Part shown: one piece after another, positions 23,401-35,200 of the stretch | Position numbering within the stretch: the first letter of the stretch is position 1 | Layout: each line of letters begins with the position of its first letter | Notes under the pieces: model-generated | Told to the model about the DNA's origin: nothing | Databases searched by the model: none | Seen by the model: the letters and a program-made list of their open reading frames with translations, nothing else | Assembly: GCF_000224145.3 (NCBI RefSeq) | Contig: NC_020176.2 | Span: forward strand, 310,693 to 374,692 | Reading direction: 5' to 3' | DNA length: 64,000 nt | Source: Ciona intestinalis | Lineage: Eukaryota > Chordata > Ascidiacea > Phlebobranchia > Cionidae | Made by a program: the position numbers and the translations under genes

Positions 23401-25538
23401 GTGTGGTTTAGAAACCTCGTATATACATAACATAACTAAACAAGCCCCACCTTTAGTTTGTGGTATAAGAGGTGTATGCACGGTGATGTAATCACATAAC
23501 GGCCACATCTCATCCAACGTCATCCATTCAATATTAGACTTGGCAGCTTCTTCTTTTGAAACAATTGGATCAAAACCTATCGTCTGTTGGGAGAAACATT
23601 TTATATTTCAATTATTACAGTAATAATAAGTGTTTGATTTTTATGTCTCAAAATCAAGTTTCGAAGGTTGTTTAAAAATTACAATTGTTACAAATCGTGT
23701 TGTTTTTGCGTTATGTTTATTATGGAATAATTGCACAACAAATAAAAGTTTGAAACATAATGTTTGCTTTTTTGCTTTTTAGCTGTAGCAGTAAATAGCA
23801 AACTAAGTTTAAGGTAAAAGAGATTATCAGCAAACATATTTTATGTTCCTTTCTATAACTGTTATTACCATTCAGGCTAGATCCCAATGGATACCACCCA
23901 TAAGGACCTCACACATACAAACAGATCAATAATACCAAACCATATTTACCGTCATGCCAAAGCTTTGCATCCTCGTAGCCGCTTCCCTTCCTATTCTACC
24001 AAGTCCAACAATGCCGAGAGTTTTCCCGAACAACTCGTGACCCATGAACTAAATATGAGATTGTTAATCACATATGTTGACATGTACAATATAAGATTGG
24101 TTGTAAGGCCAGTTTATGTTTTATAATTTATTTATTCATGAAGTAATTTGAGCTTCATGAACAAAATGAATTCTATATACAAGGGGTCAACTCTAGCCAG
24201 TAATTTATGTGTCTGGCATTGAATAGGTACCAAGTGGAATAGAAAAAAAAACTGACAAATAAATGTAATTCTAAATTAGAACCAACATAACACAACAGAC
24301 AAAACTTTTAATGATCTTTCCATACAAACATTAATAATAACAAGCAAGGTATAGAAACAGCAATAAACCAACGAAATCTCCTTACAGCTTTTCGATCCCA
24401 TTTCCCAGCTTTGACCGAAGCATCAGCAGCTGGTACGTTTCGTGCGAGACAACAAACCAACGTGCACGTGTGTTCCGCTGCGCTGAGTGTGTTGCCACCG
24501 GGAGTGCTAGTGAGAACAAAAAGAGTTAGATAAAAGTTACCAACATTTAACCTTATTTAGTTTTCTTGTTTCACACACTTATGTTTTTGTTTTTTTTGGT
24601 ATGCACAAATAAATTGCTGATCTATTTAGCCTTTTGTGAAACAATAATGGTAGTAGGCAACTAATTTTATTTAAGCAACATTATAATGATTATTCCCTAA
24701 AGTAATGTTGGCTTGACTATATACTTTGATTGCTTTTATAAATCATAGAAATCTTACTTCATAACAATAACTCCTTTCTTAGTAGCAAATTTAACATCAA
24801 CGTTATCGACCCCCGTGCCTGCTCGTCCGATTATCGAAAGTTTGGGACAATTTTCGATGATTTCTGACGTGATCTTTGTGGCAGAACGAACCACAACGCC
24901 ATCATATTGCTGTGAGAAAGAGTTTTTATTGATTAGAAAGAGTTGGACATGGGTAAAAGTATTTATTACTGTGGAGGGCTTTTTACTAGTAGACACAAAT
25001 GTGGTTAATTTAGGCATTGGTGGCAATATATATCTAACAAGATAACATTAAGGCCGCCTGGTGTATCTTGTTACCCCAATTTTGAAAAGAGATAACATGA
25101 ACAACTCATTTCTCTATTCTTAGGTGTCTATACAAAAAAAGCAGAGCCAAATGTTATTGCATTCACCACATTAATCAATGAGGTTCCCTATGTTTGACAA
25201 ATATGAGTGTAACTGTATTTAAACAATGTCACCCTAGATTTTCCCCTGCTGCTAGGTGTTTATACAAACAAGCAGAGCCAAAGGTTAATGCATTCACCAC
25301 ATTAATCAATGAGGTTCCCCATGTTTGATGACTATAAGTGTAACTGCATTTTACCATAATTATTCTAAATTTTGTTTTTAAAATATATGACATCGCCAAC
25401 CTGTAGTTCCTTAATCAAAGCATCTGGTGTGAACTTCTCCTTACTTAAAGTTGCTTTAATTCCATTTTCTTCCAGAACTTTCTTTGCTGAAGGATCTACA
25501 TTATCCAGCAGAAGTACGTTTGTTATTTTGACGGACAT
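20498..25538 (-). CDS. PHGDH: PHGDH, D-3-phosphoglycerate dehydrogenase
   Basis: Eleven exons on the minus strand: 25401-25538, 24758-24909, 24386-24506, 23950-24048, 23451-23583, 22938-23239, 22406-22535, 21647-21771, 21407-21492, 20994-21127 and 20498-20649. All phases agree, giving 523 residues (human 533). It catalyses the first step of serine synthesis: 3-phosphoglycerate plus NAD+ to 3-phosphohydroxypyruvate, in the cytosol. Visible landmarks are [10 protein letters not shown] and [12 protein letters not shown] (substrate domain), the dinucleotide motif GIVGLGRIG, and the catalytic trio: Arg in [10 protein letters not shown], Glu in VEEPP, His in CPHLGAST. The C-terminal regulatory part is present but diverged, as usual. 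It diverges from MRPL58 across 1.4 kb. Intron 1 has a tandem pair of a dispersed repeat and intron 7 a MITE. Confidence 0.96.
22187..22381. mobile_element. ~190-bp MITE, copy 1
   Basis: In PHGDH intron 7. Ends are inverted (TATAGTAG...GGGGGAAGATGG at left; CCATCTTACCCCACCCTACT at right). The whole element matches the reverse complement of the copy at 37577-37766. Confidence 0.75.
25110..25350. repeat. Tandem pair of a ~125-bp dispersed repeat
   Basis: Two head-to-tail units in PHGDH intron 1 share AGGTGTYTATACAAA, CATTCACCACATTAATCAAT, GAGGTTCCC and ATGTTTGA. Single copies recur near 16.3, 53.1 and 57.7 kb. Confidence 0.75.
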
Positions 25539-26931
25539 ATTTATTCAATTGTGTTTATTTAAAGGGAAATCTGCTGGTTAATGTAAAAATACATTTATAT
25601 TATTTAAGATTTTTTAAGAACATGTATTTTTTCTTGACTAATTTGCATATTGTATAATAACTTGTGCATAAATATTTCATACTATCGTTTATAAACAATC
25701 TTCTGTCCGTTTTGCATTTAAAAAAGTTGTATATATATAAACCAACAATGGTTCAACAACGATTGTAACTGCTTTAAATGGACCACCGTTTCCATACACT
25801 GTGCTAACAAACTGTCGGAAACTTACAGACATACGATACGTGCTACCAATAAAAGCGAAGTCAGCACATATTATCCGACCCCAGTATGAACGTTAGTTGG
25901 AATTTCGCCGGTTGTACCTGTTACGTTCACGCGTATCGCTTACGATCACAGTTTAGTAAAGCTTAAACGGAGTGAAACGTTATGAAGATAAACTGACTGA
26001 GGGAGAATTCTATAAAACCCCCACTCTGACACCACGCTTCTAGTGATCATGCGTCGTACACGTGCTACACGCGTGATTGGTTATGCCACGGAAAAGTTTC
26101 AGTAATTCTCATGGAACGATACTGGGAGTTTAACCTTCTTCCTGTAATGCTGGTTCTCGGTATGCCTAAGTTGTCATCTTTTTTGGGCTAACCCAAATAT
26201 ATATTGCAACTTAAACAGAAAGTAAAAACGCACTGTTTGCACATTTTAAAGTTTTATGATAGCAACCAAAATGTCAGTAAAACTGTGTTTGTAATTGCTA
26301 TTTACGTGCAACATTGAAAAATCTACAAAGCATTGTATTTCTGCTTTAGCCGTTAAAAAATATTTTAAAGTTTTCGTAAAATCCCAATATTGCTGACTGG
26401 TGCATTTTCTTTAAAGGTGTAATATGCATACTATTACTACTTAAGTCACTTTGCAAGAAGTGTAAAATAGTTTCTGCTATATTTGCCCAGTTATGTGTGG
26501 ATACAAATAATACAGTAGACCACAATTTTAAAACTTTTTAGATTTCTATGGAATGTTGAAATAAACGCTGATTCATGGTTTTGAATTTCAAAGTCATGTT
26601 TTAGAAATTTGCGGATAATAAATATAAAGTTTTGTGTTTTTCATAAATTTCTTAGTGTTTCTTGGCCAAAGTTTCACCATGGGTATAGAATATGTTATCG
26701 AACTACATGCAACTGTGCGAGGTCTTGCGGAACATGCAGAATTGTAACACCACCATTTTATTACCGAACGAAAGAGTTATCAAATTTATACGAAGTTGCG
26801 AACCGTAATAGTATAGCAAAAAAGAACGCATTATAAAATAACAAAAATAATTAATATTGTTTTAGAAACCCAAAAATAACCAAAATTAATTGTATTGCTT
26901 TCCCGCTATTATTTAAAGAACTACCAAAGCT
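25539..26931. other. Divergent promoter region PHGDH / MRPL58
   Basis: 1.39 kb without coding exons between oppositely oriented starts. A CpG-richer patch at about 25.86-26.10 kb (GTTACGTTCACGCGTATCGC, CGTACACGTGCTACACGCGT) stands out from the AT-rich surroundings and is the best promoter candidate. The rest is AT-rich. Confidence 0.5.
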
Positions 26932-28620
26932 ATGACGTCATTACTTCGAAATATTTTGTTTACATCGAACATTTGCAGTCAATGTATTGCACGAAATATT
27001 GCTTACAAAAGTATTTATCACACTGTAAACTTGTATCCTGAAAGTGTGGGCTCATTCTCGTCTTATCAACACAGTGTAAGTTTATAAATAAAGTTTTACT
27101 TTTGTATTTTTGTAGGTGTTATATAATTAAGCAACCCTGCACAGAAATTACCATCTTACCAAAACTTTTATACGTACCTAGTCCTTCTAGCCTCCGAAGT
27201 TTCAAGCTTTTTTAACTTGTTTTTAATATCAGAATTTTAATTGGTTTTATGTGGTAACTGCATACTAGTGTTGTATAACATAGTGTTTTATCTTTTACAG
27301 GAAGATAAAAGTCATAACACCACAGACAAATTTGTTGGCCCAGTTTTAAGGGGTAAGTTGAATAAGTAATTCAAATTATTGTTTATTGCATCTTGATGTT
27401 GTTTATTTGTACTTTAAATGTGGTAATTTGTGTCAGAAGGTGAATGAAACAGAACACTTGAACCTGCGTTGTAACTGCTAAATAAACCAGGTTATAAATT
27501 AAAACACAAATAGAACACTAGTGGTATAACTCCCTATGTTATAACTTCACTATGAGAGGATAAAAGTTACACATGATATTATAAATGTTTTTAAAAATTT
27601 TTAGGAAATGTTAAAGTTGAATTCAGTAAGAGTTCGAAACCAGGAGGTCAACACGTCAACACAACGTTAAGTAAAGCGCTTGTTCGTTTCAACTTAATGA
27701 AAGCTGAATGGATTCCTTTTGAAGTGAGGAAAATTATGGCGGAGAAAGTATGTAATTATGTATATAGGCTATTTTGTTCAATAAAACTGACAAAATAGTG
27801 GTTTATAAAACAGCTGCATAGAAGTGACAGTTGGATTTTTCAATTTTTAATCAGCACCTGTGACCTGTCTAATATAAAAGTCGAAAATGTACCCTATCAA
27901 TAGGCCTACTGATCCTATTAAGTAGGATGGTTTTTCTTAGGAGATCTGAGATTCCGGTTGTAAATTACCTCGAAAAATGAATAGATATCGTTTAATATTT
28001 CAGTATCAAAACAAAATAACCCGAACCGGAGACTTAATAGTTTGGGACGAGGAAAGTCGATATCAGATGAGAAATCTACAATCTTGTCTTGCAAAGGTGG
28101 AAGAAATGATAATGGAGGCACAAAAACCACCAGACACCAGTAAAGAAGATAGAATTGCGGAGCTTTATAACATGGATAGGTGGGCACATGTGTTTATATT
28201 ACTTCAGGATATGTTTTATAAATTTTACCACAACGTAAATAATATAACTGTATTATTTATAGGCACCAAACTCATAAATGTAAGATAATTGGTTGTAAGT
28301 AATATTTAAAGATTATTGTAGTGCGGAAAATTCCACGATTGGTCTGCCTAAGTTAGCAAAAATAAGGTTTCTATCACAACTTATTACTACAAATTTCATC
28401 GCAATGCAAATGAAATGACATTGCTGCATCAATATAGGTGCCCAAGTACAAAACTTACAGGTTTGACACCTGTAGAAATAATATTAAAAATAATATTAGT
28501 TTAAAAGAAGTTTTTTTTTGTTTCCACAGTATTCATGCCGCACATAAGAAAAGATTGCAGAAGAAAAGAAAATCTTCATTTACAAAATCGATGCGCAATA
28601 CTGGAAATTTTGACGCTTAG
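26932..28620 (+). CDS. MRPL58: MRPL58/ICT1, mitochondrial ribosome rescue peptidyl-tRNA hydrolase
   Basis: Five plus-strand exons: 26932-27075, 27301-27352, 27605-27747, 28004-28179 and 28530-28620. In-phase joins give 201 residues (human 206). The first ~45 residues (MTSLLRNILFTSNI...) are basic and Ser/Thr-rich like a mitochondrial presequence. The catalytic GGQ motif lies in SSKPGGQHVNTTLSKALVRF, matching human [41 protein letters not shown] and a basic tail (HKKRLQKKRKSS) follow. This is the codon-independent release factor built into the mitoribosome large subunit that frees stalled nascent chains; the basic tail probes the empty mRNA channel. The start is the first ATG and overlaps a perfect CRE octamer. 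Its 3' end converges with ABCB6. Confidence 0.95.
26933..26940. promoter_or_regulatory. Perfect CRE palindrome overlapping the MRPL58 start
   Basis: TGACGTCA begins at the second base of the start codon (ATGACGTCA encodes Met-Thr-Ser). Either a regulatory site near the transcription start or coincidence. Confidence 0.35.
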
Positions 28621-29253
28621 TTTTATTGAACGTAATTGTTATTTCTGACATAAAATACAAAAAAAATTATCTAAATATTTTTAATGACATGATTAGAGGT
28701 ATGATGTCACGATTTTCAATAAGTTTCAACTGATCGTTTTGACCCAATTTCCTAGTTCAAAAGTCCATAGCACTTTACTTAGTGAATGTAAAACTGCACA
28801 GAAAGAGGTGGAGTTTGACATACTAAACTCGTTAAGGTTAATTTTCAATGGTTGCACACACCATGGTGAAGTCTACATTAATACTGCATTTGGCAAAATT
28901 AACCAAGAACTAAGGGTGTTGTACCCTGGTATAATATATAGTGGAACCAATGATATTTAAAGCAACCATGGTGTGGTTTACTGGAACTTCTAAGCTAATA
29001 AAGTGTTAGGTTGTGCAATGGAGTTCCAATATTGTAGAAAAAGGTCAACCTACATCGAGGTGAGACATGGTGATGTAGGCCAGAGTTGGCCCCAATATCC
29101 CAAAAATGGCAATTAACATAAAACTAATAAGATGAATACAACACATAGACATTAAGGCTCACAATAATACAACACATAGACATTATATAAAAGCACAACC
29201 AACATAGATATAGCATAAAACTTATTTTGCTTTTCCATTTTCCTTCGTATCAC
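28621..29253. other. Convergent spacer MRPL58 / ABCB6
   Basis: 633 bp between two stop codons facing each other. An AATAAA near 28999 may end MRPL58 transcripts. A piece of the ~103-bp repeat (GTAGGCCAGAGTTGGCCC) lies near 29.07 kb. Confidence 0.5.
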
Positions 29254-32200
29254 TTAAGTTTCAGTTAATTGTTGTTGCCACATCTCATTATAAACGCCAC
29301 CAAGATCTAACAGTTCATCGTGGCTGTAAAATTTGTAGCTTGTTAGATATTATTCTATGGATTCTTATATGTTTTATTTCCACATCAATTTATAAACCTT
29401 ACCACCCAAAACAGTGACAGCAGCTAAACAATAAACTATATAATTATAGACACATTTATTTACACACCCATGTTATAACCATACACACCCATGTTATTTA
29501 TAACCATACACATTACACACCTATGTTAGATAGTAAGTGTTACAACAACTTCTTACCTTCCTCTTTCAATAATTTCTCCATTATTCACCACAAGAATACA
29601 ATCAGCGTTAACGATGGTGGATAATCTATGGGCAACAACGATAGATGTACGTCCCGCACATACTCGTGATAACGAAGCTTGTATGTTACGCTCTGTGGTT
29701 GTGTCTAATGCTGATGTCGCCTGGATAAGAATACACGAAGAAAACAAATGTGTGAGAAATTTTTAAACAGTGCAATGGGATAGGGGTTAGTAGATCAGAC
29801 GAGGTTTGAGGCTCAACGCTGCTACCATTGTTGACTTATGTTTCAAGCAAGACACTTAACGACAATAGCTCTATGATCACTTATGAAATTTTCATTCTAA
29901 CAAAGCATTTCCTCCAAAGTAATTATCCCCGAAGTTACTTGGTAACTTGTAAGCGGGCACAACATGTATCAAACAGAACAACCGTGTAATAACATCTGTC
30001 GTTGCCTACACATGTGAGGATAAATAAATTACATACGTGGTAACTCGTAAGCACAAGGTGTATGAAACAGAACACCTGTGTTTTAACGACTGCCTGCAGT
30101 ATCATAAAACTTTATTGCCTCTCCCACAATGGACTACAGAACTGTTCACCATCAATATCAACCAATGAACAAACAAAGAAACACTTAAACCACCAACCCA
30201 CCTCATCCAGCAGCACAATATCCGGTGCCTTCAACAATGTCCTTGCAATAGCCACCCTCTGCTTCTCCCCCCCACTAAGTTTCAACCCACGTTCTCCCAC
30301 CATGGTGTCGTATTTATCAGGCATGGCTAATATTCTGTGGTGGATATCTGACGCTTCAGCCGCTTCTTCAACTTCTTCATCACGTGCGCTTATTCGACCG
30401 TAACGTATGTTGTTCCTGTGATGTCAGAAAGGACATCATTTAGTCACAGATTCAATAAACTTTTTACTTACAAAATAAAAAAAAATGTTTTAAAAAATAT
30501 TAAGAACTTTTTATGTTTTTACTACTATAAATGTTTTTTTTATACTTTTGCCACATTCTGTTTATCCAAATAATGCAATGTAGCATGCAGCATATTCGAG
30601 TATCTTTTCCAATCTATATAGGCCAGGCATACTATAAAAAATTGGTCCACAGTTGGCTCATTACCCCAAATGGTGCATCTTATAACTTTAAATAATTTTC
30701 AGGTAAAACAATAGTAAAGAAACGTTACTCTAGTTCTAGTAGCATACTATACATCTGTATCACATTACGTTTAAATTTTCCACATGTGATAAATAATATT
30801 CAAAAACCACCATGACATTGTATAACTAAGGTCACAGAACCTTGAACAATTCGTACATAAATTAAAAATAAAACTCACATAATATTATCGTTGAACAAGA
30901 CAGTATCTTGTGGTACGACCCCAATGCAAGCTCTTAGTGATTGTTGCGTCACAGTGCTAATATCTACGTCGTCCAATCGGATCACACCAGATTGAATGTC
31001 GTAAAATCGGAACAAAAGACGAATTATCGTGCTTTTGCCGGAACCGGATGACCCAACCTGTTTAGTTTATAAATTGTTACAAAATTAATTATTTATATTA
31101 AAATACATGTTTTATAAATTTTAATATTGTTTATTTACTAAAAAACAGATATTGTTTTAGAACTTGTTTACTTTTGTATTAAAATATAAGTTTTATATTA
31201 TTTATTTATTAATTATTATTTATTTATTAATTTAGTGTTTATTAGGAAAATAGCTTGTACTATTTCTAAATATAAGATTAATACAAAAGTCTTTCGTTAG
31301 CCACAGAAACCTTATAACACATTGCTGTGGGGTATAATAGATAGTTAAACATAACAAGTGTTCTCCTGGCAACCTGTTGTCAATGTTAAATTTGCTTTAG
31401 CTGTTTTATTTAAAAAAAAACACAGAATTTTAATGTAAGTCAGTAAGTATAGTTTTATTTAAAACTAAGTTAACTAATTAGGTAATTAAAAATGGTAAAC
31501 ATTAGTGGACTAATAGACCCTAAAATGATTATTGGGGAAATGTGAAGCACTAAGTTTAAGAGTGAAAAATATATCAAAGAAACCAACATAAAAAGTGTTT
31601 GATTTTAAGCAGTATTTTACCACTTTCTGCCTAATAAAATTGTTAGCCTACAAAACATAAAATCCAAAGTAAAACGCCCACCCACCAATGCATAAGTTTC
31701 CCCAGGGTTAACCGTGAATGAAATGTTTTTAAGGATTTGTTTCTCAGGTGTGTAAGAGAAACACACATTGTCAAACTCAACTTTGCCGGTTTTCAATTGA
31801 AGAACAATCGAGTCTTCCTCATCTAAGACCTCCTGTCCCTGTGATGTCATACATGGTATTATGATGTCACTAGGTTCAGTCTTATTACATATATGGTATT
31901 ATGATGTCACTAGGTTTGGTCTTGTGATGTAATACATGGTATTATGGTGTTGCTAGTTTCAGTCTTGTGACATATATGGTATTATGATGTCATTATAGGC
32001 ACCAAACCTGGGGTGGCAGGGTAGCAAAGACAACCATGGAGTATAAAAGAAGTAGAGTGTGCATATACAATAAATATAATTTCCTATTTTAAGTCTAACT
32101 TTAAGTAGTGAAATACAGAACGTTTTATAAATTGTCCACAAATATAATAAGGTTGACAAGTACTTATCTACACAATGTAAAACCATTACCTCTTTAAACA

Positions 32201-35200
32201 AGTCAAACATATTTTCCATATCAATGAAACTGGTTTGAATCATCCTGTAGTAGGTACCAAAGAATCCAAGTGGAGTGTACAGTTGTATGATGTATGTGCC
32301 AAATAATACAAAGTCACCTATCTGGGAAAATAATTAGGAATTATATATTATCATTTTATTTTAATTAAAAACTTCGATTTTCGAAAAATATTACTTTTGA
32401 ATTATATTTAAGTTTTTACAGAAAATGTGAAGTTATGACTTATGATACCATTTTTAAATAATCTGCGTTTACATAATGTTAACTTAATTGCCATTAATGC
32501 ACCAATTAAAGGCAATAAAATGGGCAAATGGCCTAAAAAAGCACCCTAGTTTTTTAAAAAAATAGGCGCCCCCCAATATATAAGTAATATTAAAGCAAGC
32601 AAACAAAATATTTGGAAATATTCTTGTTATATCATGGCAACTCATGTATTAAACATACCTGGAACTTATCGTTCCAAACTTACCTGGAACTTATCGTCGA
32701 GCACATATCTCGCACACAACATGCTCCCGACGAACAAACCGGCGTTGATTATTGTGTTTTGTGAAAGATTAAGAAACACAAGCGATGTGTTCGTTAAGTA
32801 TTCAGATTCCTGTGTTGGAAATATTCAAGTTTATAAACAACTGCCGCAAATATTTGAGACATAACCTTTATAAACCTGACTTTTAATCAGAAATAATAGA
32901 ATTTTTTTTTTTTTATAAATGGAGCACCTAAAATGATGACTAAGCGTTCTTGATAGTTTAAAAATGACAGATCTAATGATCTATTGCTGTAATATTTAAC
33001 TAAAGTAGAATCCTATTCTATTTTACATGGACCTACAGTGTAGTAAACCATGGGACACAAGATCTTGGCCCAGAATTGCCTATTATTCCAACATTGTATA
33101 TGCACATTCTATTCTATATAGGTAAGGTCCTACAGTGAGGTATAGGACCTAAGATTTAGGCCGAAGTTGGACCATTACCTCAACATTGTATATGCACAGT
33201 GTTCTATATGGGTGAGGTCCTACAGTGAAGTATGCCATGGGACCTGGGATTTACCCTAGAGTTGCCCATTACCCCAGAAGCCAGGGTACTCTGTACAAAG
33301 ACTGTACTACAACCCAAAAAATAAAATCACAATTGTTGAGTCACACAACACCTGGTAATCTTTGATGGCTTCATCGAATGTCCTAACTTCATGTTCCTCT
33401 GCATTGTAATATTTAACCTAAAGCAGAAAAAATGATGTTTTTTATAAAAGTAAATTTCAACATAAAAGAATTATTACTGACCGTAAAATGACTATTAATG
33501 CAACAGTTGAAAATTTTTTGAAAATCTTGGGACTACTTTGGAAATATCCCCAAAACAAAATCATTAGTTATATGTTTTTCCAATATAAGTAATAGGAAGT
33601 GAAAACAATCAATTAGCGCCCGTGATATCTCGGTGCAAATACAAGTGAAATAACCCAAAAAAGGTAAAACTTGGTAACGCTTTGAGTAGTAAAATTGGGA
33701 TTGTACGCTCGGGGCTATCTATTCAACAAACAACAGGAAAATAAAGACGTAGAACACAATCAGTATATCAATCACCAAGTTTAACTTTATTTTTGTAATG
33801 CATTCCTTATAAACTTGGGTTCAAACTTAAGCAGGGATATTAGTAAAAACTGGAATTGTAGGTTTGGCTGAGTAAGGGCTATCTGCACACCAATTATAAA
33901 AAAATGAAAGAAGATAAAACTCACGGTTTCAAAGTTAAGAAGGGAGTCAATCGCTCGTTGTTTTGCTTTGTTATCCTTTGTGTTCATATCTCGACGGAAC
34001 TTGGTTCGCCATTCAGTGATTATTATTGTGGCAGCTGAAGATGTATGAAATGTAAATTTACTAGTTTTATATGCAACATAGGATACAAATAAAATTAGTT
34101 TCAAACCTTTCGATTTTAAAACTAAAATTCTTCTGCGACATGAGACGACGCTTAAAGTGTTCAATATGAAATTTATATATATATATATATATTCACAACA
34201 AAGAAAAAAAAAATATATGTGTCCTTGCAAGTTGCAACTGACCAAAATGTAAGTGTCCTTCCAACAATAATTGTTACATCAATAATATCACTTTATGACA
34301 TCATAATCCACTTACCAAGGTACAATGCCAGACAAATGAAAACGATCAATCCAAACCAAGCATTGAATGCAGTTATGAAGTAAACAATAGCAATCATGAT
34401 GTCACATATGGTTGGCACAATATTAAACACGATGTACGAAAGCAGGTTGTTGATGCTGATAGTTCCGCGATCGATGGAGCGTAACACCTCCCCAGTTTTA
34501 CGAGAAAGATGCCACCGGAGGGAGAGAGAGTGCAAGTGGCTGAACAAACGAACCTTCAATGAAAAATTAAAACACATTTTCATAAAAACAAAAGTACATT
34601 TAATATTTTACAGTATTGTCACTTGTTTTGGGATATTTAAAATGGTTAGTCGTGGTCAACTGTTTATAAAATTTGATTTGTTCTTATACTTATATATAAA
34701 TGCATATATATATACTTTGTATAGTAACAAAGAACTAGGACAATAAAGCAATTTTTTTATTCTTTTTACTTTTTTTAATTTTTATAAACTAAGTGGACAC
34801 CTATACACACGTTTCCTTTTAAAACAAATAGACAAATCACATTTTCCTGCATATTACCCATTCACAAAGTACAAAGCAAATACCTGCACAAGTCTGTTGG
34901 TATACTGTTGGACGCGAATCCATAAATACGAACGTAATCCATTCAACAAACCACCCGACATGCCACTGCCTTGTAAGAACTTCAATCCAACGTAAGCACA
35001 AACCTGAACCCATACATAGCTCCATGGTTGGCCAGTGGTAAGACCATTCACTGTGGATATATAGGTGGCTAATATTGTTGCATTCCTTTGTACTCACAGT
35101 AATGATACCACTATAAAACGTTCTGACTACTAATTAAAATAGAGTAAGCTGTACCATGATATTTGCTGCCACATGGACCTTGCCAGTTGTTAAATAGGCT

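Noticed and set aside
28739-28960. 73-residue plus-strand frame just after MRPL58
   Set aside because: No known motif, no splice or promoter context, and the composition expected of AT-rich DNA; MRPL58 is already complete upstream.
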